DNA of 64,000 nt from Azospirillum sp. B21. GTDB taxonomy: Bacteria; Pseudomonadota; Alphaproteobacteria; Azospirillales; Azospirillaceae. Below, piece by piece: positions 55,799 through 64,000 of this stretch. The first letter of the stretch is position 1, and the number at the start of each line of letters is the position of its first letter. A program made the position numbers and the translations under genes. The notes beneath the pieces were generated by a model. It did not search any database. It had not been told where the DNA came from and was given only the letters and a program-made list of their open reading frames with translations. The stretch covers positions 1-64,000 of the forward strand of contig NZ_VTTO01000007.1 of NCBI RefSeq assembly GCF_008364825.1. Direction: 5' to 3'.

Positions 55799-56722
55799 TC
55801 ACGAGGTCCGGATGCGCGGGTCGACCAGCCCATAGGCGATGTCGACCAGCAGGTTGACGCCGACGATCAGCAGCGACAGGACGGTGATGACGCCCTGGAG
55901 CACCGGGTAGTCGCGCGCGGCCACCGCGTCGAAGGCCAGCGTGCCGAGCCCCGGCCAGTTGAAGACGCGTTCCACCACGACGATGCCGCCCAACAGGCCG
56001 CCGAATTGCAGGCCGAAATAGGTGATCAACGGGATGGCGCAGTTGCGCAGCGCGTGCTTGTAGAGGACCTTGCCCTCGCTCAGCCCCTTGGCGCGCGCCA
56101 CCATGACATACTGCGACTGCAAGGTCTCCAGCATGGCGCTGCGCACCAGCCGAACGTTGGTCGCGGTCAGGATGACGCCCATGGTGACCGCCGGCAGGAT
56201 GAAGTTCGAAGGCCCTTCCATGCCGCTCGGCGGCAGCCAGCCCAAGGTGATGGCGAACAGCAGCACCAGCATCGTCGCCAGCCAGAAGTTGGGCACCGAC
56301 AGGCCGACCAGCGACAGGATGCGGATCGCCTGGTCGGCAACCCCGCCCCGCGACGTCGCCGCCTTGATGCCGAGCGGGATGGACAAGGCGATGGAAACCG
56401 CCATCGACACCAGCGCCAGCAGCAGGGTGGCCGGCAGCGCGTCGGCGATCAGCCGCGACACCGGCGTGCCGCCGAGGAAGCTGTTGCCGAAGTCGAACCG
56501 CAGCAGCCCCGTCAGGAAGCCGCCATACTGGACGAGGAATGGCCGGTTGACCCCCAACGCCTCGCGGATGCGCTCCAGATCCTGTTCGGTGATGCTGCCC
56601 GCCCCTTGCGTCAGCATGAGGGCCGGGTCGCCCGTCAGGCGGATCGCGAATGAGACGACCAGCGTCACCACGACCATGACGAAGATCGCCTGGATCAGGC
56701 GCTTGAGAAGGAAGCCGGCCAC
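55799..56722 (-). CDS. Dpp/Opp-type ABC importer permease (DppB-like)
   Basis: A 307-residue permease starting AGFLLKRLIQAIFVMVVVTLVVSF, with the periplasmic segment LGVNRPFLVQYGGFL and FDFGNSF and the permease loop QSQYVMVARAKGLSEGKVLYKHALRN. No ATG fits the normal N-terminus; GTG 56722, behind AAGGA, is taken. It is the first permease gene after the binding-protein gene. Confidence 0.88.
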   Translation of the reverse strand: MAGFLLKRLIQAIFVMVVVTLVVSFAIRLTGDPALMLTQGAGSITEQDLERIREALGVNRPFLVQYGGFLTGLLRFDFGNSFLGGTPVSRLIADALPATLLLALVSMAVSIALSIPLGIKAATSRGGVADQAIRILSLVGLSVPNFWLATMLVLLFAITLGWLPPSGMEGPSNFILPAVTMGVILTATNVRLVRSAMLETLQSQYVMVARAKGLSEGKVLYKHALRNCAIPLITYFGLQFGGLLGGIVVVERVFNWPGLGTLAFDAVAARDYPVLQGVITVLSLLIVGVNLLVDIAYGLVDPRIRTS

Positions 56723-56813
56723 GGCGTGCCATCCTTGAAGAAATCGAGCAAATCCGCATCCGGCCCCACTGCGCACCCCATGGGAGAGGCGCGCCGCGGT
56801 GCCGGATGCGCGG

Positions 56814-58361
56814 TCAGTCCACGGTCACTTCGGTCAGCTTCGTACGGTTGTCCGAGGCCGGCGGGAAGTTCTTGACCCGCTTCGCGACGCCGTAGATGGC
56901 GTTGGAGTTGTAGAGCGGCATCTCCAGCGCCTTGTCGGCGACGGTGCGCGCGATCTGCTTCAGGATGCGCTCGCGCTCCGCCACGTCGGTGATGGCGCGC
57001 TGCGATTCCAGCAGCTTGTCGAGATCGGCGTCCTGCTCGTACGGGTTCCACTTCTCGCCGGAATGGTACATGGCATAGGCGGTGTTGTCGTAGTCGAAGG
57101 TCCAGCCACCCCATTTCTGCTGGAACATCGCGCCGGTCTTGCCCTGCGGGATGATGTCGTTCAGCAGCACATTGGTCTCGTACGGCTTGATCGTCGCGAC
57201 GACGCCGACCGCGCCCAGATAGGCGGCGACGGCCTGGGCCACCTCGTTCATCGTGGCGTCGTTGCCGCGGATGTCGATCTGCACCGTGGCGCCCGGCTTC
57301 ACGCCGGCCTGGGCCAGCAGGGCCTGCGCGCCCTTGGGATCGAAGGGCAGCGGCTTCAGCGTCGGGTCGTAGCCGAAGGACAGCTCGCCCTGGAAGCTGG
57401 CGATTTCCGACGCTTGGCCGGCCAGGATCGACTTGACGATGGCAGCGCGGTCCACCGCCATGGTCAGCGCCTTGCGCACCCGCGGATCGGCGGTGATGCC
57501 GGTCTTGGTGTTGAAGCGCAGCGCGTCCACTGTCGGGCCCGGAACGCTGAGCACCGTCAGCTTCGGGTCGGCCTGGATCACCGGGACCATGCCGATGGGA
57601 ATGGTCGGCGGCAGGACGGCGTCGACGCGACCGGCCTGAAGCTCGGCGACGGCAGTGGCAGGTTCGGTGATGAAGCGGTATTCGAGCTCCGACAGTTTCG
57701 GTGCGCCGCCCCAATAGCCGGGGTTGGCCTCCAGCTTGATGCTGGTCTTGGGAGCGTAGGAGACGAACTTGAACGGACCGGTGCCGACCGGGTTGACGTT
57801 GAAGAAGGCGTCGCCCTTCTCCTTGATATAGTTCGGCGGGACGATCATCGCGCCATAGCCGGCCAGCTTGGTCAGCAGAACCGGGTCGGGCGCCTTCAGC
57901 TTGAGATCGACGGTGGTGTCGTCGATGACCTCGACGCTGTCGATGGCGGTGTAGTTGGAACGCTGCGGCCCCTTCGCCCCTTCCTCGCCCAGCAGACGGT
58001 CGAAGGTGAACTTCACGGCGGCGGCGTTGAACGGCTCGCCGTTGTGAAAGGTCACGCCGCTGCGCAGCTTGAAGCGGATGCGCTTGCCGCCGTCCATCTC
58101 GGTCCAGGATTCGGCCAGACCCGGCACCAGCTTGCGGTCCGGGCCGCGGTAGGTCAGCCCGTCGAAGATGTTGGTGCCGACCGACGCCCAGTTGACCAGG
58201 AAGGTGTCGATCGGGTCCCAGCTTCCGGGGTCCTGCGGCGACGAGATCGTCAGCTTCCCGGCGGCATCCGCGGGCGTCGCCATGAAGGCCGTCCCCGCCA
58301 GCAGCGCCGCCATGAACGCGGCCCTGAACCCCTTCACTCGCCCCTTCACACCCAATGCCAT
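56814..58361 (-). CDS. Dpp/Opp-type periplasmic substrate-binding protein
   Basis: A 515-residue type II binding protein of the SBP_bac_5 family with a signal peptide (likely cleavage after Ala33, ADA/A). Family features are FHNGEPFNAAAVKFTFDRLL, NPVGTGPFKF and DPRVRKALTMAVDRAAI. It binds peptides, opines, glutathione-like or sugar-acid compounds; the coupled carboxypeptidase suggests an amino-acid conjugate. A 13-base tandem repeat and TTG triplets lie upstream. Confidence 0.92.
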   Translation of the reverse strand: MALGVKGRVKGFRAAFMAALLAGTAFMATPADAAGKLTISSPQDPGSWDPIDTFLVNWASVGTNIFDGLTYRGPDRKLVPGLAESWTEMDGGKRIRFKLRSGVTFHNGEPFNAAAVKFTFDRLLGEEGAKGPQRSNYTAIDSVEVIDDTTVDLKLKAPDPVLLTKLAGYGAMIVPPNYIKEKGDAFFNVNPVGTGPFKFVSYAPKTSIKLEANPGYWGGAPKLSELEYRFITEPATAVAELQAGRVDAVLPPTIPIGMVPVIQADPKLTVLSVPGPTVDALRFNTKTGITADPRVRKALTMAVDRAAIVKSILAGQASEIASFQGELSFGYDPTLKPLPFDPKGAQALLAQAGVKPGATVQIDIRGNDATMNEVAQAVAAYLGAVGVVATIKPYETNVLLNDIIPQGKTGAMFQQKWGGWTFDYDNTAYAMYHSGEKWNPYEQDADLDKLLESQRAITDVAERERILKQIARTVADKALEMPLYNSNAIYGVAKRVKNFPPASDNRTKLTEVTVD

Positions 58362-58382
58362 GACACCTGTTCCTTGATCGAT

Positions 58383-58427
58383 GGTTGTTGTTGTTGGTTG
58401 TCGTTTGTGGTTGTCGTTTGTGGTTGG
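58383..58427. repeat. TTG microsatellite and 13-base tandem repeat
   Basis: Four TTG triplets (58385-58396) are followed by two identical 13-base units GGTTGTCGTTTGT (58396-58408, 58409-58421) and a partial third. The block lies in the 78-base gap upstream of the binding-protein gene, so length changes could alter spacing of the leader. Confidence 0.8.
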
Positions 58428-58439
58428 CCCGACGCCGGG

Positions 58440-60305
58440 TCACGCGCTCCGGCGGACGAAATGCCCCGGCCGCACCTCGTCCAGCGGCAGGACCGCGGGA
58501 TCGTCGCCGACGGCGCGGACCGGGCTCGGGATCTCCCCGTCCAGCAGGGCCCGGCGGCTCCGCCGCGACGGGTCGGCGACCGGGACCGCCGACAGCAGGC
58601 GGCGGGTGTAGTCGTGCGCCGGGCTTTCGAAGATCTGCCGCCGGCTTCCCATCTCCATGATCTGGCCGAGGAAAAGAACGGCCACCCGGTGGCTGATCGT
58701 CTCCACCACCGCCATGTCGTGGCTGATGAACAGGTAGGCGAGGCCGCGCTCGGCCTGAAGATCCATGAACAGGTTGATGATCTGCGCCTGGATCGACACG
58801 TCAAGCGCCGACAGCGCCTCGTCGGCGATGATCAGCTTGGGGTCGGAGGCGAGCGCGCGGGCGATGCAGACGCGCTGGCGCTGGCCCCCGGAGAATTCAT
58901 GCGGGTAGCGGGCGGCGTGAGCAGGGACGAGTCCGACCCGCTCCAACAGGCTCTCCACCCGTTTGCGGATCTCCCGTTCGCCGTCGAGCAGGCCATGGGT
59001 GCGGATCGGCTCCGCGACGGAGAAGCCGATCGTCTTGCGCGGGTCGAGCGACGCGAAGGGATCCTGGAAGATGTACTGGACGTCGCGCCGCAGCCGGTTG
59101 CGGTCCGCCGCTCCCATCTCCGACAAAGGCCGGCCGCGGAAGGAAATGCGGCCCGAGGTCGCCTCTTGCAACTGCTGGATGGTGCGTCCGATCGTCGACT
59201 TGCCGGAGCCGGACTCGCCGACCAGCGCCAGCGTTTCGCCCGGATGGATGTCGAAGGAGACCTGAGTGACCGCATGGACTTGATGCGTCGCGCGGCCGAG
59301 CCAGTTGGTCTTGGACTTGAACCGGACTGACAGGTCGCGGACCGACAACAGGGGTGCGGCGCCGTAGTCGGCCGTGTCCTGCACCCGGGCCTCGCCGATG
59401 GTGGTGACCTGGTCGCCGTCCAGCACGGTCAGCGGCAGGCGGCGGGGATGGTCCTGCCCGGCCATGGCGCCCAGCCGCGGTACGGCGGCCAGCAGGGCGC
59501 GGGTGTAGGGCTGGCGCGGGGTGGCGAAGAGATCGGTGGCGCGGCCCTCCTCGACCTTGCGGCCCTTCCACATGACGACGACGTCATCGGCCATCTCGGC
59601 CACCACGCCCATGTCGTGGGTGATGAACATCATCGCCATGCCGAGTTCGGCCTGGAGGTCGCGCATGATGGTCAGGATCTGCGCCTGGATCGTCACGTCA
59701 AGCGCAGTCGTCGGTTCGTCCGCGATCAGCAACTTGGGCCGGCAGGCCAGCGCCATGGCGATCATCACCCGCTGGCGCATGCCGCCCGACAGCTGGTGCG
59801 GGTAGCGCCTGAGGATCTGGGCGGCGTCCGGCAGGCGGACCATGTCGAGCAGCCGTCGGGCTTCCTCGGCCGCCGCCGCCTTGCCCATGCCTTCGTGCAG
59901 GATCAGCGTCTCGCCGATCTGGTCGCCGATGGTGAAGACGGGGTTCAGCGAGGTCATCGGCTCCTGGAAGATCATGGCGATCTCCTTGCCGCGGATCACC
60001 CGCATTTCTTTCTGCGTGGCCGTCAGCAAGTCGCGCGGCCCCCGGCTGCCCTCGAACACGATGCGGCCGGTGGGGAAATGCGCGCCCGCCATGTCGGCGA
60101 GCCGCATCACCGACAGCGAGGTCACCGACTTGCCCGACCCCGACTCGCCGACGATCGCGAGCGTCCGGCCCGGATGAACACGGAAGCTCAGATCCTCGAT
60201 GACGCGTTGCCCGCCGAACGCGACGGACAGTTTCTCGACGCTGAGCAGAGGCGGCATCGCTGGCGGCGCGGGAGTCGGCGAGGAGTTCCGGGTGGATGGC
60301 TGCAT
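58440..60305 (-). CDS. Fused Dpp/Opp-type ABC ATPase (two nucleotide-binding domains)
   Basis: A 621-residue protein with two complete ABC ATPase domains of DppD and DppF type. Domain 1 (about 20-280) has [23 protein letters not shown] and [12 protein letters not shown]; domain 2 (about 305-565) has [24 protein letters not shown] and [12 protein letters not shown]. Both have the oligopeptide-type C-terminal tail ([11 protein letters not shown] in the second). The start at ATG 60305 has no clear RBS; ATG 60257 is possible. It is the first gene of the importer operon. Confidence 0.92.
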   Translation of the reverse strand: MQPSTRNSSPTPAPPAMPPLLSVEKLSVAFGGQRVIEDLSFRVHPGRTLAIVGESGSGKSVTSLSVMRLADMAGAHFPTGRIVFEGSRGPRDLLTATQKEMRVIRGKEIAMIFQEPMTSLNPVFTIGDQIGETLILHEGMGKAAAAEEARRLLDMVRLPDAAQILRRYPHQLSGGMRQRVMIAMALACRPKLLIADEPTTALDVTIQAQILTIMRDLQAELGMAMMFITHDMGVVAEMADDVVVMWKGRKVEEGRATDLFATPRQPYTRALLAAVPRLGAMAGQDHPRRLPLTVLDGDQVTTIGEARVQDTADYGAAPLLSVRDLSVRFKSKTNWLGRATHQVHAVTQVSFDIHPGETLALVGESGSGKSTIGRTIQQLQEATSGRISFRGRPLSEMGAADRNRLRRDVQYIFQDPFASLDPRKTIGFSVAEPIRTHGLLDGEREIRKRVESLLERVGLVPAHAARYPHEFSGGQRQRVCIARALASDPKLIIADEALSALDVSIQAQIINLFMDLQAERGLAYLFISHDMAVVETISHRVAVLFLGQIMEMGSRRQIFESPAHDYTRRLLSAVPVADPSRRSRRALLDGEIPSPVRAVGDDPAVLPLDEVRPGHFVRRSA

Positions 60306-60720
60306 CGGGCGCCGAACCTTGATGTCCTTATCGTAAAGAGGCTAAAATTTCCCGGTTCTACCAGCCCCGTCAATGCATTATTTCGGATCGATCACGACGC
60401 TGGATGTTATCGTTCGGTCTCCGACGGACCCCCGCGAACGCTGAGGAGTGGCCATCATCACCAGCTTGGTGACGCCGGAGATCCGCCGCCCGCCGTGATG
60501 CCCAGGCGACGATCGCGACCGTTTTCTCTTCGGTCGCATAGGGCGTCAGGCAGAGGACCGGGCCAAAAATCTCTTCTGAGATGCGCAAGATCCAGTCGCA
60601 CGAACGCCCCGGCTCATTCGAACCGGGTCGTCAAGTGTCGGTGGTTGCGGGGGCGGGATTTGGCCTTTACCGAACGGGGTTTCCGTAACGGACAGGCTTC
60701 AGGTTTAGGAATGACCCATG
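60306..60720. other. Intergenic stretch without an intact gene
   Basis: This 415-base gap between the fused ATPase gene and the chemoreceptor gene contains the aldehyde dehydrogenase scrap at 60508-60591 and no other recognisable coding sequence. The part just upstream of the ATPase gene (60310-60420) is AT-richer and may hold its promoter; no clear -35/-10 pair was identified. Confidence 0.6.
60508..60591 (-). pseudogene. Aldehyde dehydrogenase C-terminal scrap
   Basis: The frame reads ILRISEEIFGPVLCLTPYAT and then EEKTVAIV, matching the conserved EEIFGPVL segment near the C-terminus of aldehyde dehydrogenases. The similarity covers only about 28 residues, with no start, no active-site Cys and no continuation. 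It is the trace of a deleted gene. Confidence 0.65.
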
Positions 60721-62412
60721 TTAGGCCGCGCGGATCTCCGCCAGAAATGCCTCGAGTTCATGCTTCAGCAAGTCAGCGTCTGCGGCCAGTGCGTCGGCCG
60801 ACTGCATGACCTGCCTGGCGGCTATTCCGCTCTCCTGCTCAGCCTTTCGGATGTCGACCACGCTGCGTGAGACGTCATTGGTTCCAATCGCCGCCTGCTG
60901 TGCATTACAGCTGATTTCGTCAGTTGCCGCACTTTGCTGCCCGACCGAAGCGGCCATCTCGGCGGCCGATTGGTCGATGTGCTCGATTTGGCCGATGATC
61001 AAGCGCATCCCTTCCACGGTCCGGTCGGATGCGGCTTTCACGGTGCTGATCTGCAACCCGATCTGCTCGGTCATCGCATGCGTCTGGCTGGCCAGATTCT
61101 TGACTTCGCTCGCAACGACGGCAAAGCCCTTGCCGGCCTCTCCTGCGCGCGCTGCCTCGATGGTGGCGTTCAGCGCCAGCAGATTGGTCTGCGAGGCGAC
61201 CGCATTGATGGATGCGACGACCTGGTCCACCTGCTCAATCGCGGTTGACAATGCGTCCATATGACTGCGGGCCTGCTCCGCCCGTTCGGCGGTCATCTTC
61301 GACCGCTGGGCCGCCTGCGCCACCCGTCCCGACAGATCGCGGATCGCCGTCGACATCTCCTCGGCCGCGGATGCGACGGCCTGGACATTGACTGACGCCT
61401 GTTCGGAAGCCGATTCCACCGACGTGCACTCCTGCTCGGCCTTTTGAACCGCCGTGGACAGGTGCGATGCCGTTTCCTGGAAGCCTTTGGCGGACTGGCC
61501 GAGCTGATCGACGATACGGCCGACCCTGCTTTCGAACCGGTTCGCCAGATCGAACACCGCCTCCCGCTTTTCCGCGTTCGCCTGGGTGGCGGCGGTCCTG
61601 CGCTCCTGCTCCATCTGCCTGTTGCGCCGGATGTTCTCCTTGAAGACCTCAAGGGTGCGCGCCATGCCGCCGATCTCATCCCGCCGCCCGCGTTCCGGCA
61701 CCTCGGCATCCAGATCATGGTCCGCGAGGCGCAGCATGACGCCATGCACACGCGACAACGGGCGCGTCACGCTGCGGGCAACCGCCCAACCCAACAGAAG
61801 CGCAAGGCAGGAGATCCCGGCGACGACCAGTCCGAACACCGAAATCATGCCAATGAAGGCCGAGCGCAGGTCGTCGGTGTAGACGCCGGTGCCGATCACC
61901 CAGTCCCACGGCTTGAAATGGACCGAATAGGCAAGCTTCTCGTAAGTCGGTCCCTTCGGATCGTTGGGGCGCGGCCATTCGTAGGAGACGAATTCCGGCA
62001 CCGGAGCCAGCGCACCACGCACCGCCTCACGGATGACGTAGACGCCGTTGCGGTCGCGGATCTCCGCGCCACTCTTGCCGATCAGGGCCGGGTTCGCGTG
62101 CATGACGCTGATGATCTGCGAGGTCCAGATCCACAGATATTCGCCGTCGGCATAGCGGATGGCGCCGATTGCCGTCCTGGCGCGATCTTTGGCCTCCTCC
62201 TCGCTCAACGCGCCGTCCTGAGCCAGCCGGTGGAAGCGTTCCGCGATGCTGTTGCCGCTTTGCGCGATGAAACGGACGCTGTTCATCCGCTGTTCGACCA
62301 GCGCACGGTTGACGAAGTAGCCGCCGACTGCTGCCGTCAGTCCTGCAGCGATGATCGCCAGTGACGCCAGAAATCCGATGCGCCACCGCAACGGCAGTTC
62401 AGAGATGCGCAT
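60721..62412 (-). CDS. Methyl-accepting chemotaxis protein with single cache domain
   Basis: A 563-residue chemoreceptor. TM1 is at about 13-34 and a periplasmic single-cache domain at about 36-184 ([23 protein letters not shown] and [13 protein letters not shown] are sCache_2 segments). TM2 is at about 186-211, then HAMP and the signalling domain with the hairpin tip [21 protein letters not shown]. sCache_2 receptors often sense small carboxylic acids such as pyruvate or propionate. RBS AGGATTGGGAG precedes ATG 62412. It is not obviously in an operon with its neighbours. Confidence 0.93.
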   Translation of the reverse strand: MRISELPLRWRIGFLASLAIIAAGLTAAVGGYFVNRALVEQRMNSVRFIAQSGNSIAERFHRLAQDGALSEEEAKDRARTAIGAIRYADGEYLWIWTSQIISVMHANPALIGKSGAEIRDRNGVYVIREAVRGALAPVPEFVSYEWPRPNDPKGPTYEKLAYSVHFKPWDWVIGTGVYTDDLRSAFIGMISVFGLVVAGISCLALLLGWAVARSVTRPLSRVHGVMLRLADHDLDAEVPERGRRDEIGGMARTLEVFKENIRRNRQMEQERRTAATQANAEKREAVFDLANRFESRVGRIVDQLGQSAKGFQETASHLSTAVQKAEQECTSVESASEQASVNVQAVASAAEEMSTAIRDLSGRVAQAAQRSKMTAERAEQARSHMDALSTAIEQVDQVVASINAVASQTNLLALNATIEAARAGEAGKGFAVVASEVKNLASQTHAMTEQIGLQISTVKAASDRTVEGMRLIIGQIEHIDQSAAEMAASVGQQSAATDEISCNAQQAAIGTNDVSRSVVDIRKAEQESGIAARQVMQSADALAADADLLKHELEAFLAEIRAA

Positions 62413-62534
62413 GCTCCCAATCCTTCCCCTTGATCCGCTTGGTCCGGACCGGCTCCCGGCGGCAGATCGATCCCCCGCCATCATCGGCGAAAGCTTTCAT
62501 GACCGTTGAACAATGCCGGTGATTCGTTGCAGAT

Positions 62535-62566
62535 GGCGGCGCGGCCGTGGCTGCCACCGCGCCGCC
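62535..62566 (-). terminator. Hairpin terminator after the acetyl-CoA acetyltransferase gene
   Basis: A perfect 10-base stem (GGCGGCGCGG at 62535-62544 with CCGCGCCGCC at 62557-62566) and a 12-base loop begins 9 bases after the thiolase stop, in the 163-base gap before the chemoreceptor gene. It has no T-run but is very stable. Confidence 0.65.
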
Positions 62567-62575
62567 GGATTTGCG

Positions 62576-63751
62576 TCAGCCCCGCTGAACACAGAGCGCC
62601 ACGCCCATGCCGCCGCCGATGCACAGAGTGGCAAGGCCCTTCCGGGCATCGCGCCGGGCCATCTCATGCAGCAGGCTGACCAGGATGCGCGCACCTGACG
62701 CGCCGATGGGATGGCCGAGCGCGATGGCACCGCCATTCACGTTCACCCGACCCTCGTCCCAGCCCATTCCGGCATTGACCGCCAGCGCCTGCGCCGCGAA
62801 AGCCTCGTTGGCCTCGATCAGGTCGAGGTCGTCCACCGTCCAGCCCGCCTTCTTCAGCGCGAGCTTCGAGGCCGGAATCGGCCCGGTGCCCATGATGCTC
62901 GGATCGACGCCGGCCGTTGCCCAGGAAGCGATGCGCGCCAGCGGCGTCACCCCGCGCCGGGCAGCGTTCTCCGCCGTCATCAGCACCAGCGCGGCGGCTC
63001 CGTCATTGAGGCCGGAGGCGTTGCCGGCGGTCACGGTGCCGTCCTTGGCGAAAGCCGGGCGCAGCTTGGCCAGCGCCTCCAGCGTGGTGCCGTGCTTGGG
63101 GTACTCGTCGTCTGACACGACGACGTCGCCCTTGCGCCCCTTGATGGTGACCGGCACGATCTCGTCCCGGAAGCGGCCGGCCTTCTGCGCGGCTTCCGCC
63201 TTCTGCTGCGAGGCCAGCGCGAACAGATCCTGCCGCTCGCGGCTCAGATCCCAGGCGCGGGCGACATTCTCGGCGGTGGAGCCCATGTGGTAGCCGTGGA
63301 AGGCTTCCCAGAGCCCGTCCCTGATCATGCTGTCGAGCATCTCGGCACCGCCCATCTTAGTGCCGTTGCGCAGATGCATGAGGTGGGGCGAAAGGCTCAT
63401 GTTCTCCTGGCCGCCGACCACCATCACCTCGGCGTCGCCGCAGCGGATCGCCTGCCAGCCGAGCGCGACGGAGCGCAGGCCGGACCCGCAGACCTGGTTG
63501 ATGCCGAAAGCGGTCTTCTCGACCGGGATGCCGGCCTTCACCGCGGCCTGACGGGCGGGGTTCTGGCCCTGGCCGGCGGTCAGCACCTGGCCCAGGATCA
63601 CCTCGGTCACCTCGGCGGCGTCGGTGTGGGCGCGCGACAGCGCCTCGCGAATGACGGCGGCGCCGAGTTCATGGGCGGGGACGGATGCGAGCGCGCTATT
63701 GAAGCTGCCGATGGCGGTGCGGACCGCACTGGCGATGACGATCTCGGTCAT
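62576..63751 (-). CDS. atoB: Acetyl-CoA C-acetyltransferase (thiolase)
   Basis: A 391-residue biosynthetic/degradative acetoacetyl-CoA thiolase. The nucleophilic Cys88 ([11 protein letters not shown]), His in [10 protein letters not shown] near 348 and Cys in LCIGGGMG near 378 are all present, unlike the thiolase-fold protein at 12573. It interconverts acetoacetyl-CoA and acetyl-CoA in PHB or short-chain fatty acid metabolism; phaA is an equally fitting name. It lies 89 bases downstream of an atoE-type transporter gene on the same strand, supporting a role in acetoacetate/butyrate use. Confidence 0.93.
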   Translation of the reverse strand: MTEIVIASAVRTAIGSFNSALASVPAHELGAAVIREALSRAHTDAAEVTEVILGQVLTAGQGQNPARQAAVKAGIPVEKTAFGINQVCGSGLRSVALGWQAIRCGDAEVMVVGGQENMSLSPHLMHLRNGTKMGGAEMLDSMIRDGLWEAFHGYHMGSTAENVARAWDLSRERQDLFALASQQKAEAAQKAGRFRDEIVPVTIKGRKGDVVVSDDEYPKHGTTLEALAKLRPAFAKDGTVTAGNASGLNDGAAALVLMTAENAARRGVTPLARIASWATAGVDPSIMGTGPIPASKLALKKAGWTVDDLDLIEANEAFAAQALAVNAGMGWDEGRVNVNGGAIALGHPIGASGARILVSLLHEMARRDARKGLATLCIGGGMGVALCVQRG

Positions 63752-63840
63752 GGAGGACCCCTCCGGAACAGTATGTCTTGCAGGATGGAAGGCCGCCGCG
63801 TCCATCGGGTGGACCGCGGCGGCCGGTTGGTCGCAATGGC

Positions 63841-64000
63841 TCAGAAATAGAGGCCGATCAGGAAGATGGGCAGCGTGATGACCAGCGCCGTCGCGCAATA
63901 GCCCATGATGTCGCGCACCCCCAGCCCGGCGATGGCAAGCGCCGGCAGCGCCCAGAAGGGCTGGGCCATGTTCATCCACTCCTCGCCATAGGCGATGGCC
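63841..64000 (-). CDS. atoE: Short-chain fatty acid transporter AtoE family, C-terminal part (partial)
   Basis: The last 52 residues before the stop at 63841-63843 read in part [20 protein letters not shown] and then RDIMGY, followed by a hydrophobic final helix. This is the conserved C-terminus of the AtoE/TIGR00366 short-chain fatty acid permease. The rest lies beyond the window edge. It is followed by the acetyl-CoA acetyltransferase gene. Confidence 0.85.
   Translation of the reverse strand, partial: AIAYGEEWMNMAQPFWALPALAIAGLGVRDIMGYCATALVITLPIFLIGLYF

Noticed and set aside
56799..59330. Very long plus-strand open frame antisense to the peptide-type importer genes
   Set aside because: No recognisable domain, composition typical of antisense frames in GC-rich DNA, and no RBS. 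The opposite strand carries a binding protein and ATPase with all motifs.

Overview
The window is 64 kb of GC-rich DNA with codon third positions dominated by G and C. It carries many LIV-type, SsuA-type and Dpp-type ABC importers, CoA-thioester catabolic enzymes, a single-cache chemoreceptor and a PrpR-like sigma-54 activator. This suggests a metabolically versatile free-living or plant-associated alphaproteobacterium, possibly Azospirillum or a relative. That assignment is an inference from gene content only. No tRNA, rRNA, transposase, phage or CRISPR sequence was seen.

Layout. (1) 1-138: the end of a secreted-type protein with an EF-hand-like loop. (2) 196-17002: a sigma-54 regulated catabolic locus. 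A PrpR-like enhancer-binding regulator, a 3-hydroxyacyl-CoA dehydrogenase and a racemase-fold protein lie on the minus strand. Facing them is a 14-gene plus-strand set: CoA transferase, HMG-CoA-lyase-like enzyme, acyl-CoA ligase, acyl-CoA dehydrogenase, LivHMGF, a thiolase-fold/DUF35 pair, LivK-type binding protein, enoyl-CoA hydratase and amidohydrolase. A textbook -24/-12 promoter stands at 4123-4138. The set reads as uptake, CoA activation and beta-oxidation-like breakdown of an unknown carboxylic acid. (3) 17051-28257: an 11-gene minus-strand operon (NMT1/SsuA-type importer with a double-length permease, amidohydrolase, three SDRs, sugar-isomerase-like protein, CDO-like cupin, ThuA-like protein, TauD-like dioxygenase) divergent from a LysR regulator. 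(4) 28300-30704: an acyl-CoA ligase surrounded by gene debris (thiolase tail, cupin, M20 hydrolase tail, two pieces of a DAO-type oxidoreductase).

(5) 30705-41176: the most unusual part. A complete NHLM-type export system (C39 peptidase ABC transporter, second ABC transporter with a long N-terminal extension, HlyD-like adaptor) sits directly downstream of a 365-residue Cys-free, Arg-free repetitive protein. That protein starts with a double-glycine leader and ends in an 11-residue-repeat segment and a Lys-rich tail. A LuxR-type response regulator and a membrane histidine kinase precede it on the same strand. No peptide-modification gene is present, so the system looks like a dedicated secretion line for a large structural or surface-active protein and not a bacteriocin.

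(6) 41366-52940: an FAD-linked oxidase, then a 10-gene minus-strand catabolic operon (FAH-family enzyme, alpha/beta hydrolase, DUF1636 protein, metal-dependent amidohydrolase, LivHM-K-GF, SDR) divergent from a GntR/FadR repressor. The shared intergenic region holds an exact 11-bp inverted repeat. (7) 53176-60305: a peptide/opine-type ABC importer whose last gene is a zinc carboxypeptidase-like enzyme. (8) 60508-64000: an aldehyde dehydrogenase scrap, a chemoreceptor, and an acetyl-CoA acetyltransferase next to the end of a short-chain fatty acid transporter (AtoE).
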